64,000 nt of DNA from Clavaria fumosa (taxonomy: Eukaryota; Basidiomycota; Agaricomycetes; Agaricales; Clavariaceae). The DNA lies in contig OX637805.1 in assembly GCA_951802425.1 (NCBI GenBank), forward strand, positions 372,001 to 436,000, read 5' to 3'. The notes under the pieces were generated by a model that did no database searches, was not told where the DNA came from, and was given only the letters and a program-made list of their open reading frames with translations. Shown here piece after piece: positions 56,703 through 64,000 of this stretch (position 1 is its first letter; every line of letters begins with the position of its first letter). Position numbers and translations under genes: made by a program.

Positions 56703-58990
56703 CTATGTATGAAGAAATGATGCAACTGATGAAAGTTCCTTTATTGCATGATCATTTAGATCCAACACAACACTGGGGTCCCTGCTGACATGTGAAACGA
56801 CAAAAGATGGAACAACTCGCCAGAGGGACTTGAAGTTGGAAAGGAGATCTTCCTGAATGCGTGCCTGACGGAGGGCATATGCTCGCAGGGCTTCAGCTCT
56901 GCTGCGATGCTGGCTACCAACATACTTCACAACCTCAAAAGGCTCTGCATGAGTCCTCCAAATGCCGGCCTTCCATTCCAAAAATTGCAAGACACGACGC
57001 ATCTCCCACAGTCATGCCACGGACATCTTCATCCTATAGTTCAGGCAACGATGTCGAATCCTTTTTGAGCAGAATGGCAAGGGACAGCAATGCATGCCAT
57101 GCAATGCGATATCGGTTGGTGCTGGCCTTGATATTTCGCTGGACCCGAGCAATGGACGCATTTGCCCTCGTGTTGGCTTGCTGACCAGTAGCAAAGCAGT
57201 CTTTGTATTTGAATAGATACGAGCGAAGCTGTAGATTTTGCCAAAGCTCAGAAAGAGCATCATCAGCTTGTGCAGAGCGAAGGTCCCACTCAAAAGCATA
57301 GAGGCAGTGGTCACAAGTAATTTTTGCTGGGAGGGCAGAAGGGAGCCATAGTGGTGTATGTGGCAGTTGATCCTCATTAACGCTATCCAAACTCCCTCGC
57401 AACATTGCTAAACCAGGAATATAGAGCATCTGCATAGCGCACCAGTTATCGATCCTGCATTGAAGGGCATTCTTATGCTCCTGGACCCTTGCAAGGTGGT
57501 TATCAGTTGCATGTTGGCCCAATTCTGATATATCAATTTGTAAACGTTGCCTAGAAATGATCAGTTAATATGACTCTTCAAGTTAACAGTGGGGGTTATG
57601 CACTGTTGTTCCTCCAACTCTAAACCTGTCGAGATAAGAACACTCTGTGACACAGTGTCATCAAGTGAAAATACAATGCCATTCTGGATGTCCTGTGCTT
57701 CTTGTTGGAGTAGTTTGAGCTTGACTGCTGCCAATACCACCGCTAAATGTAATGAAATCTTAGATATTACTTTGACCAGATGATGAGACATACTTGCACC
57801 CCGAAACTCAAATGGATTTGGATTTGCAGGATCCCTTTCCCATGCTTCGACACATTTTTTCACTCAACTACTGATGTGGCAACAGAGTCGGACAATTCAT
57901 GAAAGGCATATAGATGTTCATTCCACTCTGGAACAGCCGCTTTCATTTTGCGAAGAAGCGAGTCACCTGAAAATATGTCAACCATACGATATGTGTGGGG
58001 AAGTGGGCAAACAACCTAAACCGCAGATTTTCTTCCAGTTCATGTCTCCGAAATGGTCATCTAAAGTGTCATGATGTGAACCCAGACCCATTTCCTTGGT
58101 GCTTGCACTAAGGGCATTTGTATTTGACCATCCGTGCTCCGGAGCTTCACCATCGGTTCGACCAACATGATGGGTAAAATTGAATGAATAGGATGACTGG
58201 CATGCAGAGCGGTGTGCAGGGAGGTGAAATTTTGGGACAAGAAAGGTTGTTGCAACTGAACTGCGATTGATGTGACACCTGTCAGGAAATTTCTCCATTC
58301 ACCTCCAAAGGTTCCGGCTCCATTGGCAAGCAATGTCATAGGACATGACAATGTTTGAGAATTTGTTGGCATCATTACACATGGTGCTGAAGAATATATA
58401 GTCCATATTGATATATCTGGGAACCATCAAAGACCACCCATAATGAAGCACATGAAACAATACCTTTCACCTTTCTGAAGGTTGCCAACACCATTCGGGC
58501 ACTTCATATCATGGCGGATACAGTCCACGGTTCCCACTCCAGAACTGTCCAAATATTGTACATCCTTTGAATTGGCCTTTGCCATCGCATCGTGGTTCGA
58601 GCAGGTACTCTTTTCTTGTGGCCACCCCTCGTGCTGCTTGAGAAAGGACTTGTATTTCTGCTCCTCGACAAAATACGACCACCCTTTGCTGAGCGATGGG
58701 TTCAATCTTCTCACTAGATACCTTCTTACGCTTCAGTTTGAAATTTGCATCAATCCCGACAAACAGTGTGTACAGCCAGCGTTTGTGCACAGGGGCACTT
58801 TGCCATCCCTCAGGCAAGTTCTTACCAGGTTGAGGACATGCAGGGCACAACAGTGCACATTCTCCTTCGCCTGTCGCATCAACTCCAGCACAGTCATAAC
58901 CACGGCCTGCACGCTTCAGCATCTTCAAATGACGCCACTCTCGAACCATGCGGAGGAATGCCTTATATTGATCCTATGGGAAATTTGTAA
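56703..58990 (-). pseudogene. KDZ-type (Kyakuja-Dileera-Zisupton) transposase, decayed
   Basis: Minus-strand fragments in order (from about 58,990) are WRHLKMLKRAGRGYD, CPACPQPGKNLPEGW, GIDANFKLKRK, SKGWSYFVEEQKYKSFLKQH, SSGVGTVDCIRHDMKCPNGV, VMSYDIACQWSRNLWR, FLVPKFHLPAHRSACQSSYS, HHVGRTDGEAPEHGW, STKEMGLGSHHDTLDDHFGD, then a C-terminal helical part (CIDNW-type RIDNWCAMQMLYIPGLAML; YAFEWDLRSAQADDALSELW). This is the standard KDZ domain. A frameshift near 58,690 and TGA at 58,301-58,299 disable it. The N-terminal CxC2-like zinc region is not visible. Introns probably remain at some breaks. Confidence 0.85.
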
Positions 58991-59402
58991 GGATCTGCAG
59001 CACTGCAGAGAGAATTACCCGCTGGAGGAGGCGAGACAATATTATCTGTGAGCCAGGACAATGTGTTATAATACTCAAATGCAGATACTTTTGACTCAAA
59101 TGAGAGGACTTGAAAATGTTGGAGAACGTGGAAAGTCACTGCTGCTCTAGGAGAAATAGCCGTTGCAGGGAAAAGACGACTACGGAGAAGTTGCGCAACG
59201 CGCCCAGGTGCCGTCTCGCATGCACAAAAGTCAAGTGCAACAGGAATTGTCCACCTTCAACATGCCTCTCGACAAGAACCTTGATCCTGACCTAATGCCC
59301 CAAATAAACGATCCGTTCTTTGGATCCAGCCCGCCCACATTCGGTGGTGATGCATCTACCTATGCCTACCCTGATCAGAGTGCAACATCTTTAGGTTCCT
59401 CA

Positions 59403-59491
59403 TCAGTGAAATGGGGAGGTGTTAAAAGTGGGTTTAAACCAGTTTAAACCAGTTTATACCTACTTTTAACACCTCCCCATTTCACTGATGC
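59403..59491. repeat. 29-bp perfect inverted repeat (hairpin)
   Basis: CATCAGTGAAATGGGGAGGT at 59,403 and its complement ACCTCCCCATTTCACTGATG ending 59,491 form arms of about 29 bp including GTTAAAAGT, separated by about 31 bp of TTTAAACCAGTTTAAACC. They may be abutting ends of two copies of one element. The bases 59,052-59,402 hold a short unassigned frame (59,163-59,447). Confidence 0.7.
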
Positions 59492-59574
59492 TCATATTCG
59501 ATTCCCAATCACATCCACTCTCTCGGTGATGTATTGTCATCAGATCTTTCACATTTGATTCCCAACTAGCAGCT

Positions 59575-59655
59575 AACCCGTGCTACGCTACGGTTGCAGC
59601 CTGCACTACACTATTTGTTGTTTACTACCTGGATCCTCCCACCCTCACTGCGCTC
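59575..59655 (+). repeat. Dispersed repeat copy (partner at 28,297-28,372, inverted)
   Basis: GTTGCAGCCTGCACTACACT and GGATCCTCCCACCCTCACTG match the complement of 28,297-28,372. In this copy CpG sites (CTGCGCTCGG) are kept. Confidence 0.6.
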
Positions 59656-59735
59656 GGGGGGCCCCACCAAAATGAGGCTTGAGGCTTGAGGTTTGTCGTT
59701 TGTATCATGTGCTTTTGTCTTGTGTCACATGATCA

Positions 59736-60305
59736 ATGTTAAATTGTAGTATAGATCACATCCACTGTGATACATCGTCATCAGCCCTTTCAGACGTGTT
59801 CTCTATGACTGTTCCACAAGCTACCACAGTGATCTGGTACGTCGCTCCAACCATCACCACCACCACCACACTCATGCTCATGAATAGGGCTGGTAATACA
59901 TCGGCCGTGGCGGCCCCTGTCTGGAATGCTGCTCCAACTGCTGCCACCACCATCGCCACCACCAGCATGATGTCGACATTCATGAATGTAGCTGGCGATG
60001 CATCCGAGTCAACTCCTGAGTCGACTGCCACTCCAACCACCACATCGCCCGCTTGTGCAACGGCAGCAGGTGGCGCATCTACAGGTTCAGCACCTCCCAT
60101 ACCTGGCTGCTTCCGATCAGGACGCACTGTGGTACCAAGTGAGAAGGTCAAGGCCATGGAAACAACAAGGCCATGGGGAACAAGGTCCTCGCGCAAAAGT
60201 GTGTCTCTGCTAAAGGCAAGGAAAATGCAGCATCGGAGGGCTCTGGTACAGGTCATGGCTGAGGTGGGAGGGGGCGTGGACGTGGTGTCATGGCCCAGGG
60301 CATAG
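59736..60305 (+). other. Orphan open frame, Thr/Ala-rich, doubtful
   Basis: An uninterrupted 190-codon frame with a non-ATG beginning; the first ATG is near 59,804. Residues are mainly Ala, Thr, Ser and Pro (TVIWYVAPTITTTTTL, ATPTTTSPACATA), then a basic tail (SRKSVSLLKARKMQHRRAL). No known domain and no intron signals. It lies in repeat-rich DNA, so it may be chance or part of an element. Confidence 0.25.
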
Positions 60306-61380
60306 CAAGGCCTACAAAGAAGGCACGGTTGGGCGAGTCATGTTGATAAAACAGATGTCATGATGATCTGATTGATATCTACATTTGTTAGGATCGCTTA
60401 TGTAAGCCATCCCAAAGTGCAGTTGTGGAGAAACTGGGGAGGGTTGTTGGAAGGTCACATGACCTGTGGCTGTGGTCAGATTACATAATTGTAAGATCAC
60501 ATGACCTGGGCCTGGGCGCATCACGTGATCTGAGGGTCCGAGCGTGGGAAAGTCGGCAAGTCCCGAGGCTCTCGCTATATATACTGCGTCCTTTCCATTT
60601 TTGTACTCTTTTCCCCTTATCTTAGTATTGTCGTCATGACCTTATGCTTAAGTTGTGTGAGACCCAGTCTGATAACATTCGTCTGTAATTCTTCACTTCT
60701 CTTGTTGTTTGTCATTGTCTTGTGTTCTTGTCATTGTTGTTGAATCAATGCAATGTTTGGGGCCTCAATGATGCATTACTTAGTTCTGTATTGTACAGGA
60801 TGCATTATCTAATAGTTGGCAATAGATCAATAAGGATAATCGAATTTCCTTACATAATCTATAACTGTGAAGTGCCTGGCATTTAGCGCCCACAACCTAA
60901 GTGCTCACTTTGAGTGCCTACTGGATTAAGCGCCCGTCTAGCATGCTACTGCTTAGTAATAGGTCCATGCTAATATGACACTAAGCACCCATATTAGCGT
61001 GGGTATTACTTAAGCATAATTGGTGCTTAGTAAAGCAAGGCTTGAGCATAGCTCACCCATGTGAAACATCAAGTCACATGATTAATGGCTTGCACGGACC
61101 ATAGACAGGAGGGTTCGGTCACAAGAGTGTGACAAGAACGCGTTGTCTTGGCCAACGAAAGCCTCACGTGCCCACCTCTCCTCTCGCGATCCATCGCATC
61201 TTTGGCCAACAAAGTCCTCACGTGCCTACCTCTGCCTCTCGCGATCCATCGCGTCTCGCAATCCCAAATGACATCATACTCTCCCTCCTGCACCTACATA
61301 TATAATGTCCTTGCCCTCCTTGCCCTCCCCCAAGTCTCCCCATTCCTCCCCACACCCGATACATCACCTCTCCTCACATT
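60306..61380. other. Non-coding 5' region of the DIRS-like element and upstream repeat
   Basis: Contains GGATCGCTTATGTAAGCCA (about 60,390), shared with 35,577, a TATATATA stretch (about 60,574), repeats of TTAAGCGCC/TAGCGCCC (about 60,875-60,935) and a duplicated CTCACGTGCC...TCGCGATCCATCGC motif (61,165-61,250). No open frame of interest. Probably the left part of the retroelement and its promoter. Confidence 0.4.
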
Positions 61381-64000
61381 ATGGTTATCACGACTCGCAG
61401 CGCTACAGCTCCCCGTGACTCCGCCCCTCAGGGTGACTCCCTTCAGGACTCCGGGGTGCTTGACCCTCCGCCATCCAGGTCTGACCACTCACCCGAGGGT
61501 GGAGGAGTGTCGGCTCCGGCTCTGCGCACGCATGTCCGGCATCTACAGGGTCCGACCGCGTTGACTCCCACCGGCTCTGGTGGGGTGACGCAAGGGAGGA
61601 CCAGGGCGGCCTCGGGCTCCCCTCCGCCTCCAGCAGGAAGGGATCCGGGGAGAAAGAGGGTCCGCCATGACCTTACGACTCCTGATGCGCCCCCGGGCCC
61701 GGTAGCGACCTCCAGCGAAGATCGGGGGCCTCACCCGCATCGAGTTACCGCTCCCCCTTCTGCCCCGCTCACTTCACAGGATCCGGGGCCCTATGTCCTG
61801 GCGGGCGCTCCGCCCTCCTCCCCGTGGGGACGACCCCCTGCTCCAGCGGCTGCGTCGCCCTCTACTCCGCCCCGCCGGGCCCCGGGTTCATCCGCCCCCA
61901 GGCCCGGACAGCCCCCGTCCTCGCCTGCTCGTCCAGGCCTGGGTCCAGGTGCCCCAGCGAGCCCTGGAAATTCTGCCGGCACTGCTGTGCCACCTCCACC
62001 CGCGGCGCAGGGACTGTCGCACGATCCTGCGGCTCCACCAGTCGGGTCAGGAGACACTGGTCATCTCTCGGACACGGGTGTTACCCTTGACCAGGTCCTC
62101 GGGCACCCTGTCTTCGCCAAGGCAGTGAGGCTGACGGTTCAGCGCCTTGGTCAGGCCCATGCTCACCCGCCCTCGTATCGACCTCATGCCGCGCATGGCT
62201 CCACCGCATCGCTTGCGTGTGTACCGGCCCCTGCGGCGCCGCAGTCTCTGCCCCCGTTCGTGGGTAAGAGAATTCTCCCCTCTGAGCTTCCAGCTCTGCT
62301 GACGGTGTGCTCCATCTCTTGTTTTCACGGTGTCTCATCCACTGCCGGCCGCAGCCCCGCAGCCTGGTCTTCCGTTGCCGGGGATGGCCCCTGCGGCGCC
62401 ACAGACTCTGCCCCCATCCGTGGGTAAGAGAATTCTCCCCTCTGAGCTTCCAGCTCTGCTGACAGTGTGCTCCGGCTCTTGTTTTCATGGTCTCGTCCAC
62501 TGCCGGCCGCAGCCCCGCAGCCTGGTCTTCCATTGCCAGGGACGGCCGCTGTTCCCCGCCACACTCTCCCAGCGGCGGTAACCGGCGTCCAACTTGACGC
62601 CCATGCCGTTGCGGACCACCCGGGCATCGTCGGGATCCTCGAGGAGGGGTGGACGTCGCACATCCCCCTTTCAGCACTCACGAACGAGGCTTGCCGGGCC
62701 GCGCTGTTCGTTGACTACTCTGGAGCGGGCCCCCTCTCGAAGAGACCCCAACTGGCCTCTGACTCCGCTACCGAACCAGGGATGTCCCTTGGGGATTGGG
62801 TCGAGTCCTGGCCGCGATTCTGTTCCTATGTCGCCAGACATCTCGCCTCTCCGGACCGCCTCGCGATCTCGGAAGCGTTCCGCGCACACTTCGCTGGGAT
62901 CCAGGCCAGGATTGACTTCAAGCCCAAATTCATCTTATATTTGGAATATGACATACACATCCGGACTCTCTGGGTCTCCCGGCCGGGAACCTTCTCCCCT
63001 GCGACGTTCCATGATGGGGTCTGGTCACACATTGTGGACCGCTCGAGGGACCACACAGTGTTGGATGCGATCAGAGACGCGCGGTCATCTCTGGTTGGTC
63101 GGCCCCTGCCCCCTCCAGGTCCGAGCTCCTTTCGGGGTCGCGGCTCGCATCCCCGCCTGGCTCCTCGCTCGAGCATCTGCTATGTATGCGGTGGCGGCCA
63201 CCCAGGAAGGGTCTGCCAGATAGCACAAATGGCTTCATGTCAAAGACGCCAGCTGGTTGGAAGGGCCCCAACGGCCAGTCGATTTGCTTTCGTTTCAACG
63301 GCGCTAGCGGAAACTGCAACTCCGCTTCCTGCACCTTCTCCCATGTGTGTTCCAGGTGTGGCGCTGCGGGCCACAACGCCCAGAACCACCCCTGACACTA
63401 GTCTTTACCCGATCGTGACCCCGCTCCACTGGCAGGAGTGGGAGTCCGCGCTACGCAAGGCTGGTGTCCTCGAGCGCTTCTCGGACGTTCCCTTAGGTAT
63501 CCATTACGGTTTCAGCCTCGGTGTCTCCTCTGCATTAACAAGTGTTTTCTCGCCACCAAACCACAAGTCCACTTTGGATAATAAGGATTTTGTTACAGCC
63601 CAAATTAATAAGGAGGTTGCCCTCGGGCGCTACTCAGAACCCCTTGAACCCGCTCTGTTCTTTGCAAAGTATGGTCCATATAGGACCTCACCCCTCGGTG
63701 TTGTCTCGACCTCAAAACTCCGTCTTATTCAAGACCATTCGTTCCCACGCTCGGCATCAACAATAAACTCTATAAACTCCGAAATTGACACTTCGCGTTT
63801 CCAATGCGACTGGGGGTCTTTCCTTGATTGCTTCTCGGCCGTCCTAGATGCCCACCCAGGCACGCAGGTCGCCGTCTTCGATGTCGATTCCGCCCACCGC
63901 CGGATGCCCATCCGCCCGAGGGACCGACTGCACGTCTGCGTCGCCTGGCAAGGCTTGATCTACATGGACCGTTGCTGCTGCTTCGGATGCGCAAGCTCCA
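61381..64000 (+). mobile_element. DIRS/Ngaro-like retroelement: structural protein and N-terminal reverse transcriptase, cut by window edge
   Basis: The first frame starts at ATG 61,381 with a long Pro/Ser-rich region. Spliced exons 61,381-62,263, 62,355-62,423 and 62,513 onward stay in frame. The third leads to a gag-like body (RIDFKPKFILYLEYDIHIRT) and a CYVCGGGHPGRVC knuckle, then without a stop into an RT-like protein: GIHYGFSLGVSSALTSVFSP, VALGRYSEPLEPALFFAKYG, RLIQDHSFPRSASTINSINS, TQVAVFDVDSAHRRMPI. The pattern (PPNHKS; PLGVV; FDVD) is that of RT proteins of DIRS-like tyrosine-recombinase elements in Agaricomycetes. The RT catalytic box, RNase H and recombinase lie past the edge. CpG content is high and the frame open, so this copy is young. 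The DIRS label is inferred. Confidence 0.7.
62264..62512 (+). repeat. Tandemly duplicated intron-exon module inside the retroelement structural gene
   Basis: Two copies of a 158-160 bp unit: a 91-bp intron (62,264-62,354; GTAAGA to CCGCAG, with CTGAC branch) plus a 69-nt exon (62,355-62,423), then an 89-bp intron (62,424-62,512) leading to the next exon, whose start repeats PQPGLPLPG. Both introns are phase 1, so the duplication keeps the frame. Confidence 0.7.

Overview
The window looks like an Agaricomycete (mushroom-forming basidiomycete) nuclear contig. Genes carry many short introns (about 45-70 bp, GT-AG with CTRAY-like branch sites). The repeats include KDZ-type transposase, FunK1-type kinase fragments, a DIRS-like retroelement and Ty3/gypsy pieces, all common in this class. 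The order and species cannot be fixed from sequence alone. All gene models below were spliced by hand. For palB, transportin, KRI1, ERG1, ELP1, the 7TM gene, the homeodomain gene, the glycosyltransferase and the 43-kb gene, every exon junction keeps codon phase.

Left part (1-28,000) is gene-dense euchromatin. It holds a TEA/ATTS transcription factor running off the left edge, a 20-exon calpain-like protease of the PalB/RIM13 type (ambient-pH signalling), the importin transportin (KAP104 type), the ribosome-biogenesis factor KRI1, a PLOD-like membrane glycosyltransferase, an atypical double-homeodomain protein, squalene epoxidase ERG1, and a 22-exon Elongator subunit ELP1/IKI3. A small MITE-like element lies just before the homeodomain gene.

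Middle part (28,000-46,500) alternates old repeats with a few genes. A CpG-starved block holds gag, LTR, Tc1/mariner and DIRS-like fragments. It is followed by a decayed duplicate of the ELP1 3' end. Next come an intact 7TM gene (31.9-33.9 kb) with an 11-nt microexon, a Ty3/gypsy integrase end with an antisense coiled-coil/Cys-rich ORF, LTR-like and tandem repeats, and a TA-flanked MITE inserted exactly at the start codon of a multi-exon family gene (43.1-44.6 kb). A tail-to-tail pair of truncated gene copies (an alpha/beta hydrolase and NAA10) closes this part.

Right part (46,500-64,000) is mostly repetitive. It contains two 2.2-2.4 kb low-complexity elements in inverted orientation that split one open frame, a FunK1 remnant, an intact F-box gene, a 730-bp near-palindrome, an ATGCATCAC array, a decayed KDZ transposase, and a CpG-rich, apparently young DIRS-like retroelement that runs off the right edge and carries a duplicated intron-exon module. 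The most unusual observations are the paired low-complexity elements with CATCAGCAAA ends and the intron-exon duplication inside the retroelement.
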